Notes: a model not told the origin generated them from the sequence alone. Positions 41,457-51,052 are shown, numbered from the stretch's first letter. The stretch is 53,813 nucleotides of DNA from JBKPNX01 sp046732855 (GCA_046732855.1 JBKPNX010000056.1:1-53813); one strand, 5' to 3'. Numbers and translations: made by a program.

Positions 41457-42313
41457 GCCGCGCGGGTCGCGGTGCTGGCCACCCACCAATTCGGTCGCGT
41501 CCGGCCCAGGGCCCGCGCGGCCCGGCTGGCGGCAGGCGCATCGTCGAATAGGCCAAAGCACGTCGCGCCGCTGCCGGACATGCGGGCGAGGCGGCAGCCC
41601 GGCTGCACCTGCAGGGCTTCGATCACCTCGCCGATCACCGGCGCGAGGCGCCGCGCCGGCGCCTCCAGATCATTGCCGCGAGCGGCCAGCCAGGCCAGGA
41701 GACCCGCCCGGTCGGCCGGTATTGGCCGATCGGGTCCGGGCGCCGATCCGATGGAATCGATCGCGGCGAACGCCTGAGCGGTCGACACGGGCTGGTTCGG
41801 GTTGGTCAGGACCAGATCCAGCGCGGGCAGCTCGATCCGCTCGAGCCGCTCGCCGATGCCGCGCATCCGCACCGACTGGGAAAGAAGACAGACCGGCACG
41901 TCGGCGCCGATCTCGAGGGCAATGGGGAGCAGGTCGGCAAACGTCAGCTCGAGCCGCCAGAGCCGGCACAGCGCGCGCAGGGTCGCGGCGGCATCGGCGG
42001 AGCCGCCGCCGAGCCCCGCAGCCACGGGAATGCGCTTGTCCAGCGTGATCCGGACGTGCGGCGAACGGCCGGCATGGTCCGCCAGCCGACGCGCCGCCCG
42101 CAGCACCAGATTGTCGCCCTGCTTCGTGAGGCTGGTGGCGAACGGCCCGCTCAGCGCTAGCTCGAGCTGAGCCCCGGGCGCGAAGGTCAGCCGGTCGGCA
42201 CATGCGGCGAAGGTCACGGTACTGTCGAGCTCGTGATAGCCATCGGGCCGGCGGCCGGCGACGCGCAGATCAAGATTGACCTTGGCCGGGGCCTGCTCCG
42301 CGATCTGCGGCAC
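41453..42313 (-). CDS. ispE: 4-diphosphocytidyl-2-C-methyl-D-erythritol kinase IspE
   Basis: ATP-dependent GHMP kinase of the MEP isoprenoid pathway, phosphorylating CDP-methylerythritol. 286 residues. The start APAKVNLDLRVAGRRPDGYH has the catalytic Lys; the GHMP ATP-binding loop is PVAAGLGGGSADAAATLR (residues about 95-112), GADVPVCL follows, and SGSGATCFGLF is the last GHMP motif. It ends overlapping the SAM hydrolase start and begins 13 bp after the TPR lipoprotein gene, so the three appear to be one transcript. Confidence 0.95.
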   Translation of the reverse strand: MPQIAEQAPAKVNLDLRVAGRRPDGYHELDSTVTFAACADRLTFAPGAQLELALSGPFATSLTKQGDNLVLRAARRLADHAGRSPHVRITLDKRIPVAAGLGGGSADAAATLRALCRLWRLELTFADLLPIALEIGADVPVCLLSQSVRMRGIGERLERIELPALDLVLTNPNQPVSTAQAFAAIDSIGSAPGPDRPIPADRAGLLAWLAARGNDLEAPARRLAPVIGEVIEALQVQPGCRLARMSGSGATCFGLFDDAPAASRAARALGRTRPNWWVASTATRAA

Positions 42314-42326
42314 CGCGGCAGCCGGC

Positions 42327-44102
42327 TCAGGTGCGGCGCGGCTCTTCGACCTTTGGCTTGGGCAGCCCGTCGCGCAGCTTTCCCTCGATCGCCGCCACCG
42401 TGTCCTCTTCCGGCTCGAGGGTGAGCGCGCGCCGCCACTGATAGCGCGCCTCCCGCTGGCGGCCGACGCGCCAGTAGGCGTCGCCCAGATGATCGTTGAT
42501 CACCGGATCGCCCGGCTCGAGCTCGACGGCGCGCTCGAGCTGCTCGACCGCGGCGTCGTATTCGCCGAGCCGGAAATAGACCCAGCCGAGGCTGTCGACG
42601 ATGAAGCCGTCGTCTGGGCGCAGCTCGACCGCCCGATGCAGCATGCCCTTGGCGCGGTCGAGATTCCTGCTCATGTCGACCCAGCTGTAGCCGAGATAAT
42701 TGAGCACGAACGGCTGCTCGGGCTCGAGCTCCAGAGCGTACAGGAAATCCTTCTCGGCCTGCGGCCAGCGCTTGGTGCGCTCGTAGGTGATGCCGCGCGC
42801 GTAGAACAGGGTCCAATGCTCGGGCCCGGGCTGGGCGATCCGTTCGATCGCGCGACTGTAGGCCCGCTCGGATTCGGCGAAGCGATCGTCGTGGCGGAGC
42901 AGATCGCCCAGCTCCACCAGCGCATCGATGCGCTCCGGCTTGGCCGTCGCCAGTTTGTCCAGCAACGCGAACGCCTCGTCCTGACGCTTCATGTCGTGCA
43001 GCGCCCGCGCCCGGTGCAGCTCGGCGAGGAACCATAGGGGCGAGTTCGGGGCGACGGCTTGGTACGCCTTGATCGCGGCCTCGAGATTCTCCTGCTCGGC
43101 CATGATGTCGCCGATCAGCAGCGCGGCCTCGGCGAGATCGCTACGGGCGAACAGGGCCAGGCGGGCATACACCACCGCCATGGGATTGCCGCGCTCCTGA
43201 CGCAGCGCCTCGGCGATGCCGAGGAGCGCGTCCGCGACCCCGCCCGTGGCGTCGTCAAACGGAAGCTGCGGGGTGTCGCCAGCTTCGAGCGTGGTCAGGA
43301 GATCGGCGACCACGGGGAGATCGCCCCGATCGGCGTACTGCTGGCGGACGAGATCGAGCGCCTCCGGTTGCCGGCCCTGGCGGGCCAGCATGCTCGCATA
43401 GGCCTGCAGCATGCGCACCGGCGCCGGGCCGGATTCCGGCATGGCGCCGCTCAGCACCGGCACCGCCTGCTCCAGCTGCCCGTTGAGATCGAGCATCATC
43501 GCCTTGTGATAGCCGTTCAGCGGCCCAAGCGATTCGCCCTGGTCGAGGCGAGCGCTGGCCTCAGCGTTGTCGCTGCCACGGTTCTGCGCGAACAGCACCC
43601 AGGCGTCGACGAATGGCACGGTCAGACCGGCGATGCCCTGGTCGGCGATGGCCTGCAGTCGGCGATGCGCATCCTCGAGACGGCCGGCGCGCACCTCATT
43701 CAAGGTCAGCAACAGCTCCGCTTCGGCGACCCCGGCGTTCTCGGCGGCCAAGGCTCTGGCCTGCTCGAGCGCGGCGTCATAGCTGCCGCTCGCCAAAATC
43801 AGCAGGAACAGCTGACGGCGCAGATCCGGATTGTCCGGGTCCTTGACCAGCGCCTGCTCGAAGTAGGTCGCGGCCTCGGCCAGAAGCCCGCTGTCCAGGG
43901 CGAAGTTCCCGGCCAGGTAATCGCCGAGCGGCGAGTTGACCGAATCGCCTGCCTCGAAGCCCGCCGCACTGGTCGTCAGCCCGGCGACTTCGGACGAGCT
44001 ATGCGTGCTCTGGGCGGAGCAGGCTGCGAACGCCACGGCCAGGAGCGCCAAGCCGAATCGGATTCGGCGCCTCAGCGGGTTAGATGACAGCAGAACTCTC
44101 AT
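42327..44102 (-). CDS. tetratricopeptide-repeat lipoprotein
   Basis: 591 residues. It begins with a basic signal and a possible lipobox at Cys28 (LAVAFAACSAQ), so it is probably a periplasmic membrane-anchored lipoprotein; Phe at -3 is unusual, so simple secretion is possible. The rest is TPR repeats throughout, clear examples being ALVKDPDNPDLRRQLFLLI, AYSRAIERIAQPG, FLYALELEPEQPFVLNYLGY and AVELEPGDPVINDHLGDAYW. Such proteins scaffold complexes in the envelope; partner unknown. ATG at 44102 is chosen for its GGGAAG ribosome site and natural signal peptide; the frame extends 78 codons upstream over the divergent gene without support. It leads the ispE operon. Confidence 0.85.
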   Translation of the reverse strand: MRVLLSSNPLRRRIRFGLALLAVAFAACSAQSTHSSSEVAGLTTSAAGFEAGDSVNSPLGDYLAGNFALDSGLLAEAATYFEQALVKDPDNPDLRRQLFLLILASGSYDAALEQARALAAENAGVAEAELLLTLNEVRAGRLEDAHRRLQAIADQGIAGLTVPFVDAWVLFAQNRGSDNAEASARLDQGESLGPLNGYHKAMMLDLNGQLEQAVPVLSGAMPESGPAPVRMLQAYASMLARQGRQPEALDLVRQQYADRGDLPVVADLLTTLEAGDTPQLPFDDATGGVADALLGIAEALRQERGNPMAVVYARLALFARSDLAEAALLIGDIMAEQENLEAAIKAYQAVAPNSPLWFLAELHRARALHDMKRQDEAFALLDKLATAKPERIDALVELGDLLRHDDRFAESERAYSRAIERIAQPGPEHWTLFYARGITYERTKRWPQAEKDFLYALELEPEQPFVLNYLGYSWVDMSRNLDRAKGMLHRAVELRPDDGFIVDSLGWVYFRLGEYDAAVEQLERAVELEPGDPVINDHLGDAYWRVGRQREARYQWRRALTLEPEEDTVAAIEGKLRDGLPKPKVEEPRRT

Positions 44103-44232
44103 GCGCGCTTCCCGCGGCAGGTTCAACGACCATGGCGGGCGCCGTGCGCTCGCCCATCTTGACGGGCGACGCAGCTGCCGGCATGCATCGCTCGGCGCGG
44201 GCTCTGGCCCGCTCGGCGACAGGAGAAGAGCA

Positions 44233-44433
44233 ATGCTGCGGACCAAGAGCAAGAACGATCCGAGCAGCCGGGGCACGCCCGGCGAGGAGAAGACCTTCGA
44301 AGGCAAAAAGGTCAAGCCAGTCCTGTACGTAGGCACCGCCGTGGGCCATGGGCGTTACATAGCGGCGCAGGATGAGAGCGGCAAGTTGATCATCGGACGC
44401 GACGGCCAGCCGATCGCCTTTCGTGACATTTGA
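44233..44433 (+). CDS. small conserved protein of unknown function
   Basis: 66 residues: a basic, polar start (MLRTKSKNDPSSRGTPGEEK), then a compact beta-rich end with KKVKPVLYVGTAVGHGRYIA, LIIGRDGQPIAFRDI. ATG at 44233 has an AGGAGA ribosome site 8 bases upstream. It is divergent from the TPR lipoprotein gene (130-bp gap). I recall similar short proteins in Rhodospirillales but cannot give a family. Confidence 0.6.
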   Translation: MLRTKSKNDPSSRGTPGEEKTFEGKKVKPVLYVGTAVGHGRYIAAQDESGKLIIGRDGQPIAFRDI

Positions 44434-44673
44434 TTTGCCGGGCGGGCACAACCGTCGAGCAAATCCGTTGCGCAACCGTTAAGATGGCTCCTGCAATCGT
44501 CCGATAAAGCCGCGGGCGGCTACGCCGCCTCGGTTCGCGCCCCACACCTCTTGACCTCGGCAACGCCTGAGCAGCGGCATCCCGGTCGTCAGGTCGTCGG
44601 CCGCATCGCGTGACCAGGACGGCTCACATCACCCGCGCGCGCACGCGACGCGAGCCCCAAGGAGTTGGGCCGC

Positions 44674-46329
44674 TCACATGCCGACATAGTTCGGCCCATC
44701 GCCGCCCTGCGGCACGACCCACACGATGTTCTGGCTCGGGTCTTTGATGTCGCAAGTCTTGCAGTGAACGCAATTCTGGAAATTGATCTGCAGGCGCGGC
44801 TGACCGCCTTCCTCAACGAACTCGTACACGCCGGCCGGACAATAGCGTTGCTCGGGCCCGGCGTACTCGGCGAGATTGAGCCGGATCGGCACCTCCGGAT
44901 CGCGCAGGCGCAGGTGGCAGGGCTGGTCGTCGTCGTGGTTGGTGTTCGAGATGTACACCGACGACAGACGATCGAACGTCAGCTTGCCGTCGGGCCTCGG
45001 GTAGTCGATCGGCCGAAACTCTCGGGCGGGTTTCAGTTCAGCATGGTCGGGGTGATGACGCATGGTCCACGGCGCGCGGCCGCGCAGCACGTAGGCATCG
45101 AGCGCGCTGTACGCGAGGCCCCCGAACAGCCCGAAACGGAAGCTCGGTCGGATGTTGCGCGCGAGATGCAGCTCCTCATGCGCCCAGGAGCTGCGAAACG
45201 CGTCGGGATAGGCGGCGAGGACGGTGGGTGGCTCAGGTTGGGCGAGCGCATCGAATGCCGCCTCGGCCGCGAGCATGCCGGATTTCATCGCAGTGTGCGT
45301 GCCCTTGATCTTGGGCACGTTCAGGAATCCCGCGGCGCAGCCGACCAGCGCGCCGCCTGGGAACACCAGGCGCGGAATGGACTGGACACCCCCTTCGTTC
45401 AGGGCGCGTGCGCCGTAGCAGATCCGCCGACCGCCCTCAAACGTGCCACGGATCGCGGGGTGGGTCTTGAAGCGCTGGAACTCTTCGAACGGCGCGAGAT
45501 AGGGGTTCTGGTAGTCGAGGCCGATCACGAACCCGACCGCCACCTGATTGTCCGCGAGGTGGTAGATGAACGACCCGCCGTAGGTGCGCTGATCCAACGG
45601 CCAGCCGATGGTATGGACCACGAGCCCCGGCTGATGCCGCGCGGGTTCGACCTCCCAGAGTTCCTTGAGGCCGATCGCATAGCTCTGGGGGTCGCCCCCT
45701 TCGCGCAGCCCGAACCGCGCTTCGAGTTGGCGGGTGAGCGAGCCCCGGCAGCCTTCCGCGAACAGGGTATAGGTGGCGTGTAGTTCGATACCCGGCGTGA
45801 AATTGGCCTTGGGCTCACCCGCGCGATCGAGACCCATGGCGCCGGTCGCGACGCCCTTCACCCGGCCGTCTTCGTGATAGAGCACCTCGGCGGCAGCGAA
45901 CCCCGGGTAAACCTCGGCGCCGAGGCTTTCTGCCTGCTCTCCGAGCCATTTCACCACCTTGCCCAGGCTCACGATGTAGTTGCCGCAATTGTGCATCTGA
46001 GGCGGCGTCGGCAGCGTGAACGCGCGCCGGGCGGTCAGGTACACGAAGCGATCCCGGCTGACGGGCGTGTCGAGCGGGGCGCCCCTGCTTCGCCAGTCCG
46101 GCAGCAGCTCGTCGAGCGCGCGCGGCTCCAGCACCGCGCCCGAGAGCGTGTGCGCGCCTAGCTCAGAGGCTTTGTCGAGCACGCACACGCTGATCTCGCG
46201 CTCGTGCCGCGCGGCGAGCTGGCGCAGCCGGATGGCCGCCGCCAAGCCCGCCGGCCCGGCCCCGACGATGACCACGTCGAACTGCATGCTCTCGCGTTCC
46301 ATGACCTCGGGCTCCTCGGACAACTGCAT
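44674..46329 (-). CDS. electron-transfer flavoprotein-ubiquinone oxidoreductase
   Basis: ETF-QO passes electrons from reduced ETF (from fatty-acid and amino-acid dehydrogenases) to ubiquinone in the membrane. 551 residues. FAD-binding start MQFDVVIVGAGPAGLAAAIR with GxGxxG; PKIKGTHTAMKSGMLAAEA; C-terminal [4Fe-4S] ligands in EQRYCPAGVYEF and INFQNCVHCKTCDIKDPSQN, as in the mammalian enzyme. The ATG at 46329 gives MQLSEEPEVMERESMQFDVV; the inner ATGs at 46302 and 46287 are possible. No etfAB genes are nearby. Acts as a single-gene unit, divergent from the uracil-DNA glycosylase. Confidence 0.95.
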   Translation of the reverse strand: MQLSEEPEVMERESMQFDVVIVGAGPAGLAAAIRLRQLAARHEREISVCVLDKASELGAHTLSGAVLEPRALDELLPDWRSRGAPLDTPVSRDRFVYLTARRAFTLPTPPQMHNCGNYIVSLGKVVKWLGEQAESLGAEVYPGFAAAEVLYHEDGRVKGVATGAMGLDRAGEPKANFTPGIELHATYTLFAEGCRGSLTRQLEARFGLREGGDPQSYAIGLKELWEVEPARHQPGLVVHTIGWPLDQRTYGGSFIYHLADNQVAVGFVIGLDYQNPYLAPFEEFQRFKTHPAIRGTFEGGRRICYGARALNEGGVQSIPRLVFPGGALVGCAAGFLNVPKIKGTHTAMKSGMLAAEAAFDALAQPEPPTVLAAYPDAFRSSWAHEELHLARNIRPSFRFGLFGGLAYSALDAYVLRGRAPWTMRHHPDHAELKPAREFRPIDYPRPDGKLTFDRLSSVYISNTNHDDDQPCHLRLRDPEVPIRLNLAEYAGPEQRYCPAGVYEFVEEGGQPRLQINFQNCVHCKTCDIKDPSQNIVWVVPQGGDGPNYVGM

Positions 46330-46469
46330 CGCCGCGTCAGATAACCGCGCCGCCCCGCGACCCGAGGTTGTACGTACCCGGCACGCGCTGGCAAGAAATG
46401 CTTCCGTTCCCGTGCGCAGTCACCTAAGAGCGGGTCGGGTTGCCGACAACTGCTGCCGCGCGCGAGCGC

Positions 46470-47327
46470 ATGTTCGCCATGTCTTCGACCCTCTCGGCTG
46501 ACCTCTGCGCCTGGCTCGACTGGTATCGTTCCATGGGCGCCGACGAACTGATCGGCGACCATCCGATCGACCGTACGCAGCTGGCGCCGAGCACTGCGGG
46601 CGGGAGCGCCGACGTCTCCCCAAGCGGAGGACCTGCGCCCTCCGCGAGGGGGTCCGCCGCGCCCCTGCTGCCGCGCGGGTCCGCCCCGCCGGAGCTCCAG
46701 TCCGCCAGCAGCGCAGCGGCCAGTGCGCGCGAGATCGCCGCCGCCTGCCACGATCTGGCGATGCTGGAGGCGGCAGTCGGCGCCTTTGATGGCTGCGCGC
46801 TCAAGGAAACTGCGCTCAACCTCTGCTTCGCCGATGGCGGTCCGGACGCCGAGGTCATGCTGATCGGCGAAGCGCCCGGGGCCGAAGAAGACCGCCTGGG
46901 CAAGCCATTCGTCGGCCAGAGCGGCAAGCTGCTCGACAAGATGCTCGCGACCATCGGCCTGCAACGTGGCTCGGTGTACATCACCAACGTCATCTACTGG
47001 CGTCCTCCCGGCAACCGATCGCCGACCCAGGCCGAGATCGCCGCCTGTCAACCGTTCCTCGAGCGGCAGATCGAGCTCTTGAAGCCGAAGGTCATCGTGT
47101 TTCTTGGGGGCATTGCGGCGCGCGGCCTGCTCGGCGTCAAGGAAGGCGTGACCAAGCTGCGCGGGCGGCGATTCGTCTATGCCGCCGCCGATGGCACGCG
47201 CATGCCGGCCATGGTGACGTTCCACCCGGCGTTCCTGCTCCGCCAGCCGGGCCAAAAACGCTTGGCGTGGCGCGATTTGCTGACCCTGCGCAGGGCGCTC
47301 GACGAAAGCAGGCGGCTGGCGGGTTAA
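46470..47327 (+). CDS. family-4-like uracil-DNA glycosylase
   Basis: Removes uracil from DNA in base excision repair. 285 residues. Motif 1 GEAPGAEEDRLGKPFVGQSG (133-152) and motif 2 MVTFHPAFLLRQPGQKR near the end are those of the UDG family 4/5 class; Cys109 in DGCALKETALNLCFADG and a Cys in EIAACQPFLERQ fit the [4Fe-4S] cluster positions of family 4. Residues 38-85 are an Ala/Ser/Pro-rich linker joining a short helical N-terminus to the core, typical of alphaproteobacterial members. The start is ATG 46470 or 46479. It ends 66 bp before the lytic transglycosylase gene. Confidence 0.88.
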   Translation: MFAMSSTLSADLCAWLDWYRSMGADELIGDHPIDRTQLAPSTAGGSADVSPSGGPAPSARGSAAPLLPRGSAPPELQSASSAAASAREIAAACHDLAMLEAAVGAFDGCALKETALNLCFADGGPDAEVMLIGEAPGAEEDRLGKPFVGQSGKLLDKMLATIGLQRGSVYITNVIYWRPPGNRSPTQAEIAACQPFLERQIELLKPKVIVFLGGIAARGLLGVKEGVTKLRGRRFVYAAADGTRMPAMVTFHPAFLLRQPGQKRLAWRDLLTLRRALDESRRLAG

Positions 47328-47393
47328 CTTAACCAGAGGTTGGTAAACTCCCATTAACTTCAACTTTATGAAAAATCTATTTAGCGTTCCCGC
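47328..47393 (+). promoter_or_regulatory. AT-rich promoter region before the lytic transglycosylase gene
   Basis: The 66-bp gap is strikingly AT-rich against the GC-rich background, with GGTTAACTTAACC (near-palindrome beginning at the upstream stop codon) and a TTGGTA-N17-ACTTTA spacing that could serve as weak -35/-10 elements. Candidate only. Confidence 0.3.
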
Positions 47394-49211
47394 ATGGAAC
47401 GGGAACCCCATAGCGTTACCTCGCGGCTGCTCGCCGTCTTGTTCATCCTGGCCGGTTTGCAAGGATGGTATGGCGCAGCCGCGAACGCGCGCCAGTCGGG
47501 CGGGACGGATGCAGGTCGCCACTCCCTGGAAGCGACGCCGTCGCGTCTGAGCGGCCACGACATCAAGCTGTATCGTCAGATCTTCGACCTGCAGGAGCGC
47601 GCGCAGTGGGCAGACGCCGATCGACTGATCGCGCAGCTGAGCGACCAGATCCTGCTCAGCTATGTGCTCTATCAGCGCTACATGCATCCCACCGGCTATC
47701 GCGCACGCTTTAGCGAGCTGAGCGCTTGGCTCGAGCGGTATGCCGATCACCCCGACGCCGAGCGGGTGTACAGCCTCGCCCTACGCCGCCGGCCCGCCGG
47801 GGCGGCGTCACCGCACGATCCAGTCCGCGGTTATCTCGCCGGCGCCGGCCAGGAACTGCAGGAGCGGGGCGCGATGCGCAGCCCCAGCAGCATAGAGCGC
47901 TCGCCCGTCGCCGACGCGCTGGTTGAGGACTGGCGCAATGCCATTGGAGATCTGGTGGCCGATGGACGGCTCGCTGAAGCCGAACGCGAGCTGCGCCGGC
48001 CCGAGATCACTCCCCTGGTCAACCAGATCGAGATCGACCTGGCGAATTGGAGCATCGCCCGTGGTTACCTCGCCGCAGGCGATGCCCGCCGAGCGCTGGT
48101 GCTCGCCGGACGGGCGGCTGCCCGCTCCGGGCGAACCGTTCCGGAGATCCACTGGGTGGCGGGGCTCAGCGCCTGGCGCGTCGGCCAGATCCGCCTGGCG
48201 GCTTGGCACTTCTCCTCGTTGGCCAATGCCGATGCCGATCTGGTCCTGCCGGCCGAGCGGGCGCGGGCTGCGTTCTGGGCCGCGCGCAGCTACCTCGTCG
48301 ACAGCAGGCCGCAGCTGGTCAGCCATTGTCTGCATGTGGCCGCCGTCGGTGGCGATTTTTACGGTCTTCTCGCCCGCGCCATCCTAGGCCAGCCGCTCAC
48401 CGGAGACGCCGAGCAGATCGCCCTCGGGCAGGGCATGGTCCAGGTGCTGCTGGACTATCCCGGCGCGCGCCGGGCCATTGCGCTCGGTCAGATCGGCGAG
48501 ACGGCCCAGGCCGAGCGGGAAATCCGCAAGCTGGCCGCCCGCGCCACGCCCGAGCTTATGGCGGGCCTGGTCGCGCTGGCCAAGTCGCTCGATCTGCCCG
48601 CGACCCAGATGCGCCTCGCCCAGAGCCTCGGTCACAGCGACGGCCGGTACGATCTGAGCGCGCTGTTCCCGGTGCCGAACTGGCAGCCCGCGAACGGCTA
48701 TACCCTCGACCGGGCGCTGGTGTTCGCCTTCATGCGCGCCGAATCGGGGTTCGATCCGCGCGCCGAGAGTCAGACCGGTGCGCGCGGCGTGATGCAGGTG
48801 ATGCCGGCGACCGCCCAGTTCATCGCCGCGCGCAGCGACCTTCAGCTGCCTCATGGCAACGCCCTGTTCGAGCCGGAGACCAGCATCCTGTTCGGCCAAG
48901 CGTATCTCGAGCACCTCTTGCAACTGCCCTCGATCGGCGACAATCTGATCTACCTGGCAGTCGCCTACAATGCGGGTCCCGCGCGCGTGCTGCGCTGGCA
49001 GGAGACGCTGCCGGGCGACGATCCACTGCTGTTCCTGGAATCGATCCCGATGCGCGAGCCCCGGGTGTACGTCAAGAAAGTGCTGACCAACCTCTGGACC
49101 TATCGCGCCCGGTTCGGCCAGCCGCAGCTCTCGCTCGAGGCGCTCGCCCGGGGCCAGTGGCCGACGTACCAGCAGCTTGACCAGCGGCGGGAGACGCATG
49201 CCTGGAATTGA
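47394..49211 (+). CDS. slt: soluble lytic murein transglycosylase (Slt family)
   Basis: Periplasmic enzyme that cleaves peptidoglycan glycan strands, leaving 1,6-anhydromuramic ends. 605 residues. N-terminal signal peptide (LLAVLFILAGLQGWYGAAANA), then about 400 residues of superhelical repeats (e.g. YLAAGDARRALVLAGRAA), then the catalytic lysozyme-like domain with general acid Glu450 in FMRAESGFDPRAESQTGARG followed by VMQVMPATAQ and YLAVAYNAGPARV. The architecture and length match Slt70. It overlaps moaB by 14 bp. Confidence 0.94.
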   Translation: MEREPHSVTSRLLAVLFILAGLQGWYGAAANARQSGGTDAGRHSLEATPSRLSGHDIKLYRQIFDLQERAQWADADRLIAQLSDQILLSYVLYQRYMHPTGYRARFSELSAWLERYADHPDAERVYSLALRRRPAGAASPHDPVRGYLAGAGQELQERGAMRSPSSIERSPVADALVEDWRNAIGDLVADGRLAEAERELRRPEITPLVNQIEIDLANWSIARGYLAAGDARRALVLAGRAAARSGRTVPEIHWVAGLSAWRVGQIRLAAWHFSSLANADADLVLPAERARAAFWAARSYLVDSRPQLVSHCLHVAAVGGDFYGLLARAILGQPLTGDAEQIALGQGMVQVLLDYPGARRAIALGQIGETAQAEREIRKLAARATPELMAGLVALAKSLDLPATQMRLAQSLGHSDGRYDLSALFPVPNWQPANGYTLDRALVFAFMRAESGFDPRAESQTGARGVMQVMPATAQFIAARSDLQLPHGNALFEPETSILFGQAYLEHLLQLPSIGDNLIYLAVAYNAGPARVLRWQETLPGDDPLLFLESIPMREPRVYVKKVLTNLWTYRARFGQPQLSLEALARGQWPTYQQLDQRRETHAWN

Positions 49212-49737
49212 ACGAGAGCGGCCGTTCCGGCCGCTCAACATCGCCATCCTGACGGTCTCCGACAGTCGCACGCCCGACGACGACCGGTCGGGCAACCTGC
49301 TGGTCGAGCGACTGACCGCTGCGGGCCACCATCTGGCCGACCGCGCCCTGATTCGCGACGAGGCGGAACTGATTGCGGCCAAGCTCCGGCAGTGGATCGA
49401 TGATCCGGCCGTCGACGTGGTGATCAGCACCGGCGGCACCGGTGTCACCGGGCGCGACGTCACGCCTGAGGCGCTGGAGGCGGTGATCGAGAAGCCGATT
49501 CCAGGCTTCGGCGAGCTGTTTCGGATGATCAGCTATCAGAAGATCGGCAGCTCGACCGTCCAGTCGCGCGCCGCGGCCGGAGTTGCCAAAGGAACCTATT
49601 TATTTGCCCTGCCGGGCTCGCCGGGCGCATGCCGCGACGCCTGGGACGAGATCCTGGCGCCGCAGTTGGACATCCGGCACCGGCCGTGCAACTTCGCCGA
49701 GCTGCTGCCGCGCCTGCGCGAGCACGAGCCGAGCTGA
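49198..49737 (+). CDS. moaB: molybdenum cofactor biosynthesis protein MoaB (Mog-like molybdopterin adenylyltransferase)
   Basis: Member of the MogA/MoaB family acting in molybdenum cofactor assembly by adenylylating molybdopterin, though E. coli MoaB itself is of uncertain role. 179 residues. NIAILTVSDSRTPDDDRSGN is the family start; DVVISTGGTGVTGRDVTPEA carries the GGTG and the catalytic Asp; GTYLFALPGSPGACRDAWDE is the second signature. The ATG at 49198 lies inside the end of slt. An upstream ATG at 49177 adds seven residues. Confidence 0.92.
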   Translation: MPGIERERPFRPLNIAILTVSDSRTPDDDRSGNLLVERLTAAGHHLADRALIRDEAELIAAKLRQWIDDPAVDVVISTGGTGVTGRDVTPEALEAVIEKPIPGFGELFRMISYQKIGSSTVQSRAAAGVAKGTYLFALPGSPGACRDAWDEILAPQLDIRHRPCNFAELLPRLREHEPS

Positions 49738-49928
49738 GCGGCCCGCGCCGTCCAATCCGCACTTCGCCTACGGCCGCAAGCGCACCTTCTTCCCCACGTG
49801 TTCACGCTGGCGATCATCTCGGCGCCGGCAGGTATTTTCCACGTTGCATGACGTCGTCTCACAGATAAACTGGTGGTAAGGCGTGGCACCCCGCCAACGC
49901 GCCCGGTGCACCGCGAGGGAGGTAGTGA

Positions 49929-50963
49929 ATGACTGATGAACATCGCACGGCAGTTTGCTTCGGGGCTGCGCTTATCCTGGCATCTGCTGGCATGCACGCC
50001 GCTCCGGCGTCGGCTCAGGACATCGTCGGCCTGATCACCAAGACCAATACCAATCCGTTCTTCGTCAAAATGAAGGAGGGCGCCGACCAGAAGGCGCAGG
50101 AGCTGGGCATGGAGCTGCGCTCCTTCGCGGGCCAGTACGACGGCGACAACGAGGCGCAGGTAGCGGCGATCGAGAATCTGATCGCAGCAGGCGCCAGGGG
50201 CATCCTGATCACGCCAAGCGATACCAAGGCCGTGGTGCCCGCGGTGGACCAGGCGCGCGCGGCCGGCCTCCTGGTGATCGCGCTCGACACGCCGCTGGAG
50301 CCGATCGACGCCGCCGACGCGACGCTCGCGACCGACAACTTCAAGGCGGGCGAGCTGATCGGCCAGTGGGCCAAGGCTCAGCTCGGCGACAAGGCAGCTG
50401 ATGCCAAGATCGCCCTGCTCGACCTGAGCCCGGCCGAGGTGACCGTGGACGTGCTGCGCGACCAGGGCTTCCTCAAGGGCTTCGGCATCGACATCAAAGA
50501 GCCGACCGACATCGGTGACGAGGATGACCCGCGGATCGTCGGCCATGACGTCACCGAAGGTTCGGAGGAGGGTGGCCGCACCGCCATGGAGAACCTTTTG
50601 CAGAAGGATCCGGAGATCAACGTCGTCTATACGATCAACGAGCCTGCCGCCGCCGGCGCCTACGAGGCGCTGAAATCGGCCGGCAAGGAGAACGACGTGC
50701 TGATCGTCTCGGTCGACGGCGGTTGCCCGGGCGTCAAGAACGTCGCCGCGGGCGTGATCGGCGCGACCTCGATGCAGTTCCCGCTGAAGATGGCGGCGAT
50801 GGGGGTGGAAGCGGTCAAGACCTACAGCGAGACGGGCGCCAAGCCCGAGCCCAGCCCCGGCCTCGACTTCTACAACACCGGGGTGGAGCTGATCACGGAT
50901 AAACCGGTCGATGGCCTGCCGTCGAAGTCTTCCGAGGAGGGCCTCAAGCAATGCTGGGGCTGA
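49929..50963 (+). CDS. frcB: fructose-type sugar ABC transporter binding protein FrcB
   Basis: Periplasmic sugar receptor of the CUT2 type. 344 residues with a signal peptide ending near ASAQD. After that, IVGLITKTNTNPFFVKMKEG is the family start; GILITPSDTKAVVPAVDQAR and LATDNFKAGELIGQWA are conserved. Sequence features and the frcC-frcA neighbours match the fructose/mannose/ribose uptake system of rhizobia, so fructose is the likely sugar, but substrate is inferred. It begins the operon, preceded by a 191-bp gap without a clear promoter match, and has a GAGGGAGG ribosome site. Confidence 0.9.
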   Translation: MTDEHRTAVCFGAALILASAGMHAAPASAQDIVGLITKTNTNPFFVKMKEGADQKAQELGMELRSFAGQYDGDNEAQVAAIENLIAAGARGILITPSDTKAVVPAVDQARAAGLLVIALDTPLEPIDAADATLATDNFKAGELIGQWAKAQLGDKAADAKIALLDLSPAEVTVDVLRDQGFLKGFGIDIKEPTDIGDEDDPRIVGHDVTEGSEEGGRTAMENLLQKDPEINVVYTINEPAAAGAYEALKSAGKENDVLIVSVDGGCPGVKNVAAGVIGATSMQFPLKMAAMGVEAVKTYSETGAKPEPSPGLDFYNTGVELITDKPVDGLPSKSSEEGLKQCWG

Positions 50964-51052
50964 TCGGCGGCGGGCGTCCGGCCGTGTAGACCTGCGCAAG
51001 AGCAAAGGCAGCGGACTGTGCTTTGCCGCCACCTTTGCCCAGCCGGGGTAAT

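Noticed and set aside
44515..44529. GGCGGC-TAC-GCCGCC stem after the 66-residue gene as a terminator
   Set aside because: Short arms, tiny loop and no T-run; such repeats occur by chance in this GC-rich sequence.
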